Source: Saccharothrix deserti
GTDB taxonomy: Bacteria > Actinomycetota > Actinomycetes > Mycobacteriales > Pseudonocardiaceae
Assembly (NCBI RefSeq): GCF_009769385.1
Contig: NZ_VKAB01000025.1
Coordinates: 124,001 to 188,000, forward strand
Direction: 5' to 3'
Length of the DNA: 64,000 nt
In this document: positions 19,161 through 27,327 of the stretch, in pieces
How the letters are laid out: each line of letters begins with the position of its first letter
Numbering within the stretch: the first letter of the stretch is position 1
Notes under the pieces: model-generated
The model's input: only the letters and a program-made list of their open reading frames with translations
Databases searched by the model: none
Told to the model about the DNA's origin: nothing
Translations under genes and position numbers: made by a program

Positions 19161-19251
19161 TTATCCACAGGCGACGCTCGGGGCGCGGAAATTGTCGGTC
19201 CCTTGTGGCAGGGTTAAAGCAGGGGTCCCCTTGGCGGGGACGCCTGCGTAG
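19161..19251 (+). repeat. Dispersed intergenic element, copy 1
   Basis: First of four related intergenic blocks. It holds TTATCCACA (19161-19169), ATTGTCGGTCC (19191-19201), GGCAGGGTTAAAGC and then a hairpin CAGGGGTCCCC-TTGGC-GGGGACGCCTG (19220-19246) with one mismatch. It lies in the 333-bp gap between the kinase and the secreted EEP-fold gene, about 185 bp before that start. The rest of the gap shows no gene. Confidence 0.7.
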
Positions 19252-19434
19252 CTGTCACCGCGCCTCCCAGGGGTGATCAGCGCTGGTGAGGCGCGGGTTG
19301 CGCGCTGTCCGGGTGTGTCCGGAATTGGTCGGACCACTGTCCCGCACACATTCGTACAGCGTTTTCCTTGCCCGCGTTGCGCGGCGACCACCACCCTCGA
19401 CGCTGTTGGCACAAGCCACCACCGAGGAGGGGAA

Positions 19435-20241
19435 ATGAGTTTGCCCAAGAAAGGGCTGTCGCTCTTGCTGGGACTGCTGGCGGCACTCGGCACGGTTTCG
19501 GCACTGGGGATCGGTTCCGCACAAGCCGCGACGTCGGTAAAAGTCATGACGTGGAATTGGGAGATCCCGAAGAGCCTCTCGTACCAGCGGGGCTGGACGA
19601 ATGTCGTCAAGAACCAGAAACCGGACATCCTCGGGTTGCAGGAGATCTGCGTCAAATGGGTCCAGCAACTGGTGGACGACATGAAGAACGAGGCCGGTGT
19701 CGACTACGACGTCGTCTACGGCACCTGGCGGACGGATCGGCGGTGCGGCGGCACGCCCGGCACCGAAGGGGCCAACGGCGACGCCATCCTGGTCAAGCGG
19801 AAGACCGCTTCGATCGTCGGTAAAGGCAGCTTCCGCCTGCCCGTCGTCGCCAAGTCGAAGGACAAGGAGGAGCGCGGTGTCGTGTGGGCGAAGGTCAAGG
19901 TCGGCAGTCGGGTGATCCCGGTGTGGAACACGCACATCGGCATCAAGAACTCGCAGACCGAGCAGATCGCGGCACTCGCGAACGCCACCGGGAAACCCGC
20001 CGCCGGCATCGTGCTCGGCGACTTCAACAGCACACCGGGCGACTCCGCGATCCGGCCGATGTGGAAGAACGGCTGGAAGGAGGCGGACGCCCGCTGCACA
20101 CCCAGCGGCTGCCGGGGCACCCACGACAACGGGAAGAAGTTCGACTACATCTTCCTGCGCGGACTCCGGGGGTCCGCGCCCAAGAGCATCCCGACGCCCT
20201 CGTCCGACCACCACGTCGTGATCGCGTCCGTGAAGATCTGA
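19435..20241 (+). CDS. Secreted endonuclease/exonuclease/phosphatase-fold protein
   Basis: A 268-residue protein with a Sec signal peptide (Lys-rich start, hydrophobic core, cleavage near 'GSAQA-ATS', about residue 32). The mature part has the EEP fold: 'KVMTWNWEI' with the metal-site Asn, 'DILGLQEIC' (Glu), 'NTHIGI' (His), 'VLGDFNSTPG' (Asp/Asn) and 'SSDHHVVIASV' (Asp-His). The family includes DNases, phosphodiesterases and sphingomyelinases; the substrate cannot be read from the sequence. The ATG at 19435 has a strong GAGGAGGGG site. It sits between the kinase and response regulator genes, so it may be one of their targets. Confidence 0.88.
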   Translation: MSLPKKGLSLLLGLLAALGTVSALGIGSAQAATSVKVMTWNWEIPKSLSYQRGWTNVVKNQKPDILGLQEICVKWVQQLVDDMKNEAGVDYDVVYGTWRTDRRCGGTPGTEGANGDAILVKRKTASIVGKGSFRLPVVAKSKDKEERGVVWAKVKVGSRVIPVWNTHIGIKNSQTEQIAALANATGKPAAGIVLGDFNSTPGDSAIRPMWKNGWKEADARCTPSGCRGTHDNGKKFDYIFLRGLRGSAPKSIPTPSSDHHVVIASVKI

Positions 20242-20255
20242 CACCGGCACGATCA

Positions 20256-20285
20256 GGGGTGGCCGGACGACCGACCGGCCACTCC
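20256..20285. terminator. Bidirectional terminator hairpin
   Basis: An 8-bp perfect stem GTGGCCGG (20259-20266)/CCGGCCAC (20275-20282) with an 8-nt loop lies between the convergent EEP-fold and response-regulator genes. It has no T-run, as is common in actinobacteria. Confidence 0.55.
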
Positions 20286-20295
20286 CACGGACAGA

Positions 20296-20925
20296 TCAGC
20301 GCGAACGGCGGGCCACCCACGCGGCGGCCTGGGTGCGGCGTTCCATGCCGAGCTTCGACAGCACCGCCGTGACGTAGTTCTTCACCGTCTTCTCCGCCAG
20401 GAACAGCCGTTCGGCTATCTGCCGGTTGCTCAACCCCTCCCCGATCAGGTCCAGCACCCGCCGCTCCTGCTCGGTCAACGCGTCCAGCACGTCCACCTCG
20501 ACCGGCCGCCGCATCCGGTCCAGCACCCGCGCCGTCGTCTGCGGGTCCAGCAACGACCGCCCGGCCGCCACCTCGCGCACCGCCGTCACCAGGTCCTGCC
20601 CCCGCACCTGCTTCAGCAGGTACCCCGACGCGCCGGCCATGATCGCCCCGACCAGCGCCTCCTCGTCGTCGAACGCGGTCAGCACCAGGCACCTCGGCCC
20701 GTCCGGCAGCGCGCGCAGCCGCCGGCACAGCTCGACCCCGCCGCCGTCCGGCAGCCGCACATCCACCACGGCCACGTCGGGCCGCGTCACCCCCGCCCGG
20801 ACCAGGGCCTCGTCCACCCCGCCCGCCTCGGCGACAACCGAGATGTCGTCCTCGTCCTCCAGCAGTTCGCGCAGCCCCCTGCGCACCACCTCATGGTCGT
20901 CTACGAGCAACACTCGCACCGGCAC
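20296..20925 (-). CDS. LuxR-type (NarL/DevR-like) response regulator
   Basis: A 209-residue two-component regulator. The receiver domain (1-120) has the acidic pair in 'VLLVDDHE', phospho-acceptor Asp55 in 'VAVVDVRLPDGG', and Lys in 'GYLLKQVRG'. The C-terminal LuxR helix-turn-helix is 'LTEQERRVLDLIGEGLSN' followed by 'QIAERLFLAEKTVKNYVTAV'. I start it at GTG 20925, giving the usual 'VPVRVLLVDDHE' opening. It faces the kinase and EEP-fold genes from the other strand and is the only response regulator near the GAF kinase, so they are probably partners. Confidence 0.93.
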   Translation of the reverse strand: MPVRVLLVDDHEVVRRGLRELLEDEDDISVVAEAGGVDEALVRAGVTRPDVAVVDVRLPDGGGVELCRRLRALPDGPRCLVLTAFDDEEALVGAIMAGASGYLLKQVRGQDLVTAVREVAAGRSLLDPQTTARVLDRMRRPVEVDVLDALTEQERRVLDLIGEGLSNRQIAERLFLAEKTVKNYVTAVLSKLGMERRTQAAAWVARRSR

Positions 20926-20985
20926 GAACCAACCATAGGTCGAATGCCGGTACCCACCGCGCCCGGTCGTCAAGACAGTGCAGGG

Positions 20986-21468
20986 ATGCTCGTACGCCAG
21001 ATCGAGGAAGCCGACCGGATCGTCGTCGGCAGGCTGGTGCTTGAACTGTGGGGCGCGCACACCGCGGTCGCGCACGGCCAGGTGTTCTTCCCGGCCAGCC
21101 TGCCCGGGTTCCTGGTCGAACAGCAGGACCAGGTCGTCGGACTGCTCACCTACGCCGCCACCGACGGCCACCTGGAGATCGTCACCATCGACGCGCTGCG
21201 AAGAGGCAGGGGCGTCGGCAGCTCGCTGGTCGACGCCGCGGTGCGCCGCGCCCGGCAGCTCGGCTGCTCACGGGTCCGGCTCACCACGACCAACGACAAC
21301 CTCGACGCCCTGCGCTTCTACCAACGCCGCGGGTTCCGGCTCACCGCACTGCGCCCGGACGCGGTGCGCGAGGCACGTCGCCTCAAGCCGGAGATCCCGA
21401 GCATCGGCGACTACGGCATCCCCATCACCGACGAACTGGACCTGGAGCGTTGGGTCGCTCCACGCTAG
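20986..21468 (+). CDS. GNAT-family N-acetyltransferase
   Basis: A 160-residue GNAT acetyltransferase. The acetyl-CoA loop is 'LRRGRGVGSSLVDAAVRRA' at about residues 69-87, preceded by strand 'LEIVTIDA' and followed by 'FYQRRGFRLTAL', the usual C-terminal GNAT signature. The acyl acceptor is not predictable. ATG 20986 is chosen because the fold starts directly after it; ATG 20944 is possible. It diverges from the response regulator. Confidence 0.88.
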   Translation: MLVRQIEEADRIVVGRLVLELWGAHTAVAHGQVFFPASLPGFLVEQQDQVVGLLTYAATDGHLEIVTIDALRRGRGVGSSLVDAAVRRARQLGCSRVRLTTTNDNLDALRFYQRRGFRLTALRPDAVREARRLKPEIPSIGDYGIPITDELDLERWVAPR

Positions 21469-21511
21469 TTGTCCACAGGCTCCACGCAGGCTGTCCACAA
21501 GTTGTGCACAA
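21469..21511. promoter_or_regulatory. Cluster of DnaA-box-like motifs
   Basis: Three motifs resembling the actinobacterial DnaA box TTGTCCACA occur in 43 bp: TTGTCCACA (21469-21477, directly after the GNAT stop), CTGTCCACA (21491-21499) and the palindrome TTGTGCACAA (21502-21511). The segment lies between convergent genes, so a promoter role is unlikely. DnaA binding is inferred from sequence only. Confidence 0.4.
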
Positions 21512-21550
21512 CCCCGGCGCAACCACGCACAACCACGGCGCGATCACGGC

Positions 21551-22153
21551 CTAGCGGCTGGGCAGCGGGCTGAACACCTCGTCCCACGCCGCCGCGACCT
21601 GGCGGGCACAGGTGGCGGGCGCGACCCCGCCGACCCCGGTGCCGAGTCCGGGCATGGCGATCGTGCGGACGACGGCGCGCAGCGGGCGGCCGTCGTCGAG
21701 CCGCCCGCCCAGCCACAGCCGCAGCACGGCGCGCGCGGCCAGGTACGGGTGCACGGTGTCCTCGGGCAGCAGCTCACCGGGCTGCCGCATGGTCGGCGCG
21801 CTGATCAGCCACTCGGGTTCCGGCTCGCCGGTCGGCACGACCAGCGCCTCGCCCACCGGCAGCTCACCGCCGTGCAGACCGAGCACGGCACTGCGCACGT
21901 TGCCCTCGACCAGCGGGAACGCCCGCGCGTACACCGCGTCGATGCCCCCGCGCATCCAGCCGGAGGAATTGGCGGGACTCACCACGGCCTCGGCGACGAT
22001 GTCGAGCACCGAGCCCCGGTGCACCTCGACGCCGGTCCGGCCCTCGGCCACCGCGAGCCAGGCACGGGCCAGCGGTTCGTCGACGGCGCACAACACCAGA
22101 CGGGGAACTGCTGCGGGAGCGTTGATCTCACCCTCCGTATCGGCGGCGGACAC
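21551..22153 (-). CDS. Macro-domain protein
   Basis: A 200-residue macro-domain protein (ADP-ribose binding or hydrolysing). The key binding loop is 'AEAVVSPANSSGWMRGGID' at about residues 53-71, with the Asn and the Gly-Gly-Ile-Asp equivalent of other macro domains, and 'GLGTGVGGVAP' (about 170-180) as the phosphate loop. Likely roles are removal of ADP-ribose from proteins or handling of ADP-ribose metabolites. It starts at GTG 22153 and diverges from pheA. There is no partner ADP-ribosyltransferase nearby, so it is probably a stand-alone housekeeping or stress protein. Confidence 0.88.
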   Translation of the reverse strand: MSAADTEGEINAPAAVPRLVLCAVDEPLARAWLAVAEGRTGVEVHRGSVLDIVAEAVVSPANSSGWMRGGIDAVYARAFPLVEGNVRSAVLGLHGGELPVGEALVVPTGEPEPEWLISAPTMRQPGELLPEDTVHPYLAARAVLRLWLGGRLDDGRPLRAVVRTIAMPGLGTGVGGVAPATCARQVAAAWDEVFSPLPSR

Positions 22154-22267
22154 GTCTCCAGCATTCCAGGAGAACCCGTTGCTGCGGAACGGGGGCGGGT
22201 ACCAGCCAGGCGGGTGATCCTCGCCTCAACCGCGGTCACCGGACGTGCTCCTCGTATTGTTGCGGCC

Positions 22268-23161
22268 GTGCTCGCCTACTTGGGACCGCAGGGAACGTTC
22301 ACCGAGCAGGCCGCACGCGGCTTCGCCACTCCGCAGCAGGAACTGGTGCCGTTCGACACGGTGCCCGCCGCCCTCGCGGCCACCCGCCGGGGGGAAACCC
22401 AGTCGTCGTGCGTGCCGGTGGAGAACTCCGTCGAGGGCGCGGTGCCCGCGACGATGGACGCGTTGACGGAGGGCGAACCGCTGATCGCGGTGGCCGAGGC
22501 GGTGCTGCCGGTGCGGTTCACCGTGCTGGTGCGGCCCGGTGGCGGGCCGGTGCGCACGGTCGCCAGCCACCCGCACGCGCTGGCGCAGGTCACCCACTGG
22601 CTGGCCGAGCACCTGCCGACCGCCGAGGTGCTCGCCACGACGTCCACGGCCGCCGCAGCGCGCGCTGTGGCGGAGGGCGAGTTCGACGCGGCTGTGTGCG
22701 CGCCGGTGGCCGTGCGGCACTACCCGCTGGAGGAGCTGGCCACCGACGTGGCCGACGTGCGGGACGCCAAGACCCGGTTCCTGCTGGTCCGCCCGCCCGG
22801 TACGCTGCCCGAGCCGACCGGCCACGACCGGACGTCCGTGGTGTGCACGGCGGCGGACAAGATCGGCGCGCTGTCGGAGCTGCTGACCGAACTCGCGCTG
22901 CGCGGCATCAACCTGACCCGCATCGAGTCGCGGCCGACCAAGGGCAGGCTCGGCCAGTACCGGTTCTACATCGACATGGACGGCCACGTCGCCGAGCCGC
23001 GGGTGGGTGACGCGCTGGCCGCGCTGCACCGGCACTGCCCGCAGACCCGGTTCCTCGGCTCGTACCCGAAGGCCGAGCCGAGCGGCCACGTGGCGGGCAA
23101 CGAGGAGTTCGTGGCCGCCGTCGAATGGGTGGACAGAGTGCGGAGGGGGCAGGGCGCATGA
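22268..23161 (+). CDS. pheA: Prephenate dehydratase
   Basis: A 297-residue enzyme converting prephenate to phenylpyruvate in phenylalanine synthesis. The dehydratase domain begins 'AYLGPQGTFTEQAA', contains 'VPVENSVEGAV' and 'TRFLLV' with the catalytic Thr, and the C-terminal ACT domain reads 'GALSELLTELALRGINLTRI' followed by 'ESRP', the Phe-binding site that gives feedback inhibition. The GTG start at 22268 puts the conserved motif at residue 3, as in other actinobacteria. The open frame continues far upstream but without conservation. The stop overlaps the next start (ATGA). It lies opposite to and upstream of no other aromatic gene here. Confidence 0.95.
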   Translation: MLAYLGPQGTFTEQAARGFATPQQELVPFDTVPAALAATRRGETQSSCVPVENSVEGAVPATMDALTEGEPLIAVAEAVLPVRFTVLVRPGGGPVRTVASHPHALAQVTHWLAEHLPTAEVLATTSTAAAARAVAEGEFDAAVCAPVAVRHYPLEELATDVADVRDAKTRFLLVRPPGTLPEPTGHDRTSVVCTAADKIGALSELLTELALRGINLTRIESRPTKGRLGQYRFYIDMDGHVAEPRVGDALAALHRHCPQTRFLGSYPKAEPSGHVAGNEEFVAAVEWVDRVRRGQGA

Positions 23162-23772
23162 GGTTGATCCTGGTCAGACACGGCGAGACCGCGTCGAACC
23201 TGAAGATGGCGCTGGACTCGCTGCCGCCGGGCCCGCCGCTGACCGACGCCGGCGTGGCGCAGGCCGCGGCGCTGGCCGAGGAGTTGACCGCCGAGCCCGT
23301 GGTGGCCGTCTACGCCAGCACGGCGGTGCGCGCGCAGCAGACCGCCGCGCCCGTGGCGCTGGCGCACGGCCTGGACGTCGAGGTCGTGGAGGGCGTGCAG
23401 GAGATCTTCTGCGGTGACCTCGAAGGGCGGCACGACCGCGAGGCGTTCGAGATCTTCATCGCCACCGTGAAGCAGTGGGCCGAGGGCGACCTGGACGTGC
23501 CGCTGCCCGGCGGCGAGAGCGGGCGCCAGGTGCTCGACCGGTACCTGGCCGCGGTGGACAAGATCACCGCGAAGCACGAGGACGACGACACGTTGGTGCT
23601 GGTCAGCCACGGCGGGTCGCTGCGGATGGCGGCGCTGGCACTGGCCGTCAACGTGACGCCCGCGCTGGCCGAAGCCGGCCTGCTGCCCAACACCGGCCGC
23701 GTGGTGCTCGAACGCGCCGCGAACGGCTGGCGCTGCACGTCGTGGACCGGCGTGGACGTGGTCGAGGGCTAG
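23158..23772 (+). CDS. Histidine phosphatase family protein
   Basis: A 204-residue phosphoglycerate-mutase-like phosphatase. The catalytic motif 'LILVRHGETASN' is at residues 3-14 and the second His is in 'VLVSHGGSLRM' (about 156-166). Acts on a phosphorylated small molecule; sequence alone does not tell which, though neighbours in mycobacteria show the same pheA-phosphatase order. The ATG overlaps the pheA stop (ATGA), so it is translationally coupled to pheA. Confidence 0.92.
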   Translation: MRLILVRHGETASNLKMALDSLPPGPPLTDAGVAQAAALAEELTAEPVVAVYASTAVRAQQTAAPVALAHGLDVEVVEGVQEIFCGDLEGRHDREAFEIFIATVKQWAEGDLDVPLPGGESGRQVLDRYLAAVDKITAKHEDDDTLVLVSHGGSLRMAALALAVNVTPALAEAGLLPNTGRVVLERAANGWRCTSWTGVDVVEG

Positions 23773-23830
23773 CTCCCAGCCGCCAGCCCTCAGCCGCCAG
23801 CCGCCAGCCCCCAGCCGCTAGCCGCTAGCC
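23771..23830. repeat. Imperfect heptamer repeat cluster
   Basis: About eight imperfect copies of the heptamer CAGCCGC/CTAGCCGC fill the short gap between the phosphatase stop and the convergent metallopeptidase stop, which lies inside the last CTAGCC copy. This is simple-sequence drift between convergent genes, with no clear function. Confidence 0.7.
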
Positions 23831-24175
23831 CCAGCCCAGCTCGTGCAGCTTGGCGTCGTCGATGCCGAAGTGGTGCGCGATCTCGTGGACCACGGTGACC
23901 ACGATCTCCTCCACCACGTCGTCCTCGTCGCGGCAGATGTCCAGGATCGCCTCGCGGTAGATGGAGATGCGGTCCGGCAGGACGCCGCCGTAGTCGCTGG
24001 TCCGGGCGGTCAGCGCGATGCCCTGGTAGAGGCCGAGCAGGCTCGGTTCGTCCGGGTTGCGGTCCTCGACCAGGACCACCACGTTGTTCATCGCCGCCGC
24101 GAACTCCGGCGGGATGAGGTCCAGCGCCTCGCCGACCAGCTCCTCGAACCGCTGACGGGTCATCTCCACCGGCAC
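23825..24175 (-). CDS. Metallopeptidase (minimal zincin) family protein
   Basis: A 116-residue minimal zincin-type protein. The zinc site HExxH is in 'VTVVHEIAHHFGIDDAKLHEL' (HEIAH at about residues 99-103; the line is followed by a further His/Glu). The short length and single domain are typical of the widespread actinobacterial family with no known substrate. ATG 24175 is used; an internal ATG four codons later is equally plausible. It follows the septum-formation gene by 4 bp on the same strand, so both are probably one operon. Confidence 0.88.
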   Translation of the reverse strand: MPVEMTRQRFEELVGEALDLIPPEFAAAMNNVVVLVEDRNPDEPSLLGLYQGIALTARTSDYGGVLPDRISIYREAILDICRDEDDVVEEIVVTVVHEIAHHFGIDDAKLHELGWG

Positions 24176-24179
24176 GTCG

Positions 24180-25250
24180 TCACCTCGATGGCGTAGTCGT
24201 GGTCACGGCGGTCGTCGACTCGTCCGGCTTGCCGGAGGGCTTCTCGCCGGACGACGAGGGCGCGGCCGAGCTGCTGTTGGACTGCGAGTGCAGCGGCGCG
24301 CCGGTCGCCTCGTCCTGCTGCACGGCCGTCGTCTGCGGCGGGTTCGACGTGGTCAGCGGCGGCGCGTTGGGGTTGCGCACGCTGCCTTCCCACGCGGTCA
24401 GGCTGTTGTCCGTCGGCGTCGCGCCGATCTTGCAGTTCGCCAGCCTGGAGCCCGCGGCCCAGCTCTCCGGCGCCCTGGTGTCCCAGGCGACGATGAGCCC
24501 GCGGGCCTGCAGGTCGGCGCCGCCGGTGTACTCGGCGGTGATCCGGGCGCACTCGCCGACCATGATGTTGTCCTGCTGCTCCAGCGGCGGGAAGTCGCCC
24601 GGCGGCAGCGTCACCACGCCGGTGATCTCGAACGTGTGCGGCTTCACGCACTCCACCGGGTCGGCCACCGACCGGGTCTCGGTGATGCCGAGGCACACGC
24701 CCGGGTCGTACACGTCGGACTGGTCCTGGGTGCGCGCGGTGCCGTAGGACGGGAGCAGACCCCCCGCCGGACCGGCCACCTGCAGGCCGCAGCGGATCGT
24801 GCGCTGGCCCTCGCGCCACAGCCGTTCACCGGGGCTGAGCGGACCGACCGTGTACTTGCCGAACGGGTCGAACTTGCCGCCCAGGTAGTCCAGCGACATC
24901 TTCCCGCACTGCTCCTGGCTGATCTGCTGCCACTGCGCGTCGTCCGGGAACGGGGCCTGCGGGCCGTGCGCGGCGGAGATGTCCGCCACTCCGGTCACCT
25001 CGAACAGGTGCTGGCTGGTGCAGTCGACCTTCGCGACGTCCGACAGGTCCTTCTTGGTCCAGTTCAGGCAGTCACCCGCCTGAGCGGCCATAACGGGGTT
25101 CACCGTGGTCGTTCCGGCGGCGCCGAGCCCTCCCGCGCCCACCGGCCACGACGTGAAAGTGCTCAGGGCGAGCAGCAAGAACGCGCCAGCGAACGCGCCG
25201 AGCATGACCAGGTGGTCACCACGACGAAACCAGCGCGCGGTCATGGACAT
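24180..25250 (-). CDS. Septum formation family membrane protein
   Basis: A 356-residue membrane-anchored protein. A short cytoplasmic N-terminus precedes one membrane helix (about residues 14-34, 'MLGAFAGAFLLLALSTF'), then a long extracellular part with two Septum_form-type repeats marked by Cys-rich stretches: 'AGDCLNWTKKD' with 'VDCTSQHLFEV', and 'PGVCLGITE' with 'VECVKPHTFEI'. The C-terminal tail is Ser/Pro/Thr-rich and low in structure. The mycobacterial homologues are linked to cell division. It starts at ATG 25250 (alternative ATG two codons later) and diverges from the 25371 gene. Confidence 0.88.
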   Translation of the reverse strand: MSMTARWFRRGDHLVMLGAFAGAFLLLALSTFTSWPVGAGGLGAAGTTTVNPVMAAQAGDCLNWTKKDLSDVAKVDCTSQHLFEVTGVADISAAHGPQAPFPDDAQWQQISQEQCGKMSLDYLGGKFDPFGKYTVGPLSPGERLWREGQRTIRCGLQVAGPAGGLLPSYGTARTQDQSDVYDPGVCLGITETRSVADPVECVKPHTFEITGVVTLPPGDFPPLEQQDNIMVGECARITAEYTGGADLQARGLIVAWDTRAPESWAAGSRLANCKIGATPTDNSLTAWEGSVRNPNAPPLTTSNPPQTTAVQQDEATGAPLHSQSNSSSAAPSSSGEKPSGKPDESTTAVTTTTPSR

Positions 25251-25370
25251 CTACTCCATGATGCCTGTGTAGGCCGACGAACCCTTCGGGCGGGTCGAGT
25301 GTGTTGCTTTTAGGCCACTCGTCACCCAATCGGCGGCCGATCTCTGTACCGTGCCCGCCGGGAGTGGCTG

Positions 25371-26072
25371 ATGACTGAGAACGACAACACCGGGAACGCC
25401 GCGACACCAGGCGCTGGTGGGCCGGGTGGACCGAACGGAGCAGGTGGACCGGGGCAGCAGGGCGGTGGCGCGACGCCGCCGCCGTACGTGCCGCCGACAC
25501 CTCAGGGACCGCAAGGACCGCCTCAAGGACCGCCTCAAGGGCCTCCGCCGGGTGGACGCGGTCAGATCCGCAGCCAGGAGCCGGGCGTGACCAAGCCCCG
25601 GCCGCCGACGGTGGCCGAGCAGCGTGCCCGCGCCCAGGCGATCGAGCAGCAGCGCGAGCAGCAGCTCGTCCTCGAAGCCGAGGAGCAGCGCAAGAAGAAG
25701 CTGCGCAAGCGGCTGCTCATCGGCGGTGGCGTGGCCGTCGGCGTGGTGGGCGTGGTGGCCATCTGGTACGCCGTGTCCAGCCCCGACGACGTCGAGGCGC
25801 AGTGCACGCGTGACGACGTCGTGGTCGAGGACCAGTACTGCGACGAGGAGTACGCGCGCTCGCACGGCGGGTACGTCAGCAGCGGCTTCATCTACATCGG
25901 CGGCAGCTCCTACCGCTACCACTACGGCGGCTCCAGCGTGCCCGTCGGCCAGAAGGTCAGCGGCGGCAGCTACACCATGCCCAAGGGCGCGAACATCAGC
26001 ACGAAGTCCGGCACGGTCATCCAGCGCGGTGGCTTCGGCGTGTCCGGCGGCAGCAAGAGCGGGGGCAGCTGA
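25371..26072 (+). CDS. YjfM/YgiB-like (UPF0441) protein with collagen-like start
   Basis: A 233-residue protein. The N-terminus is Gly/Pro/Asn-rich with PQGPPQG repeats (about residues 37-62), then a charged coiled segment rich in Glu/Gln/Lys (about 75-118), one membrane helix (about 121-138, 'LIGGGVAVGVVGVVAIW'), and an extracellular Gly/Ser/Tyr-rich tail ending 'VIQRGGFGVSGGSKSGG'. The 'RGGFG' tail is characteristic of the YgiB/YjfM family that accompanies YgiC/YjfC ligases. It abuts the ligase gene by zero bp and is the first of the three-gene set. The N-terminal repeat and coil are absent from the enterobacterial versions. Function unknown. Confidence 0.78.
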   Translation: MTENDNTGNAATPGAGGPGGPNGAGGPGQQGGGATPPPYVPPTPQGPQGPPQGPPQGPPPGGRGQIRSQEPGVTKPRPPTVAEQRARAQAIEQQREQQLVLEAEEQRKKKLRKRLLIGGGVAVGVVGVVAIWYAVSSPDDVEAQCTRDDVVVEDQYCDEEYARSHGGYVSSGFIYIGGSSYRYHYGGSSVPVGQKVSGGSYTMPKGANISTKSGTVIQRGGFGVSGGSKSGGS

Positions 26073-27236
26073 GTGCGTCGGGAGTCCTCCACGCCCCGGC
26101 CGAACTGGCAGCGCACCGTCTCCGACCAGGGGCTCGTGTTCGGCGCCCCGGCCAGGGCCGCGGACGGCAGCCCGCGCCCGTACTGGGACGAGTCGGCGCA
26201 CTACGTCTTCGAGATGAGCGACGTGCTGTCGCTGGAGGCGGACGTCGAGCTGCTGCACAGCATGTGCCTGGAAGCCGTCGACAACGTGGTGCTCACCGAG
26301 CGCTACCGGGACTTCGGCATCCAGGAGTGGCTGTGGCCCGCGATCGGCGAGTCGTGGAAGCGCCGCGACCCGCACGTCTACGGGCGGTTCGACCTGCGCT
26401 ACGACGGCCGCGGACCGGCGAAGCTGCTGGAGTACAACGCGGACACGCCCACGTCGCTGCTGGAGGCCTCGGTCGTCCAGTGGAACTGGAAGACCGACGT
26501 GTTCCCCGACGACGACCAGTGGAACTCCATCCACGAGAAGCTGGTCGAGCGCTGGGCCGAGATCGGCGAGCGGCTGCCGTCGAACGAGCTGCACTTCACC
26601 TGGTCCGGCGCGGACCCCTCCGGTGAGGACCACGTCACCGTGGCCTACCTCCAGGAGACCGCGGCCGAGGCGGGCATGAACACCGTCGGCCTCGCCATCG
26701 AGGAGATCGGCTGGGACTCGCTGCTCAAGCGGTTCGTCGACCTCGAGGACGCCCCGATGGCCACGGTCGTGAAGCTCTACCCGTGGGAATGGGTGGTGGA
26801 CGAGCAGTTCGGCCGCTTCGCGGTGGAGAGCCTGCCCGGCACCCTGTGGGTCGAGCCGCTGTGGAAGATGCTGCTGTCCAACAAGGCGCTGCTGGCCGTG
26901 CTGTGGGAGATGTACCCCGGCCACCCGAACCTCCTGCCCGCGTTCCTGGACGAACCAGGTCTCCTCACGGAGTACGTGCGCAAGCCGCGGTTGGGTCGGG
27001 AAGGCGCGAACATCCAGATCGTCGCCCCCGGCTACGAGACCCAGACCGGCGGGGTCTACGGCAAGGAGGGCTTCGTCTACCAGCTGTTCGACCCGCTGCC
27101 CGAGTTCGACGGCTACCGGCCGGCGCTGGGCGCGTGGATCGTCGGCGACACCGCGGCGGGGCTCGGCATCCGCGAGACCGTCGGCCTGGTCACCGACGAC
27201 GGCGCGGCGTTCGTGCCGCACAGGATCGTCGAATGA
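26073..27236 (+). CDS. YjfC/YgiC (glutathionylspermidine synthase-like) ATP-grasp ligase
   Basis: A 387-residue ATP-grasp ligase of the glutathionylspermidine-synthase superfamily. Recognised by 'YGRFDLRYDGRGPAKLLEYN', residues about 98-117, 'ADTPTSLLEASVVQW' and the C-terminal 'VRKPRLGREGANIQI' that contributes to ATP/Mg2+ binding. Mycobacteria-type actinomycetes lack glutathione, so true glutathionylspermidine is unlikely; the YgiC/YjfC branch ligates an amine or peptide of unknown identity. It begins at GTG 26073, directly after the YjfM-like stop, and DUF350 follows after 91 bp. The trio matches the YjfM-YjfC-YjfL order known elsewhere. Confidence 0.9.
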   Translation: MRRESSTPRPNWQRTVSDQGLVFGAPARAADGSPRPYWDESAHYVFEMSDVLSLEADVELLHSMCLEAVDNVVLTERYRDFGIQEWLWPAIGESWKRRDPHVYGRFDLRYDGRGPAKLLEYNADTPTSLLEASVVQWNWKTDVFPDDDQWNSIHEKLVERWAEIGERLPSNELHFTWSGADPSGEDHVTVAYLQETAAEAGMNTVGLAIEEIGWDSLLKRFVDLEDAPMATVVKLYPWEWVVDEQFGRFAVESLPGTLWVEPLWKMLLSNKALLAVLWEMYPGHPNLLPAFLDEPGLLTEYVRKPRLGREGANIQIVAPGYETQTGGVYGKEGFVYQLFDPLPEFDGYRPALGAWIVGDTAAGLGIRETVGLVTDDGAAFVPHRIVE

Positions 27237-27327
27237 GACTCCCCACCCCGGACAACGCACCACTCACGTCGTCACCGGCTCCTTCACCGGCGGCACAACC
27301 GATCAACCTGCACACCATGGAGGGTCT

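Noticed and set aside
20978-22267. Upstream extension of pheA.
   Set aside because: The frame stays open across the GNAT and macro genes, but the prephenate dehydratase fold starts at residue 3 from GTG 22268.
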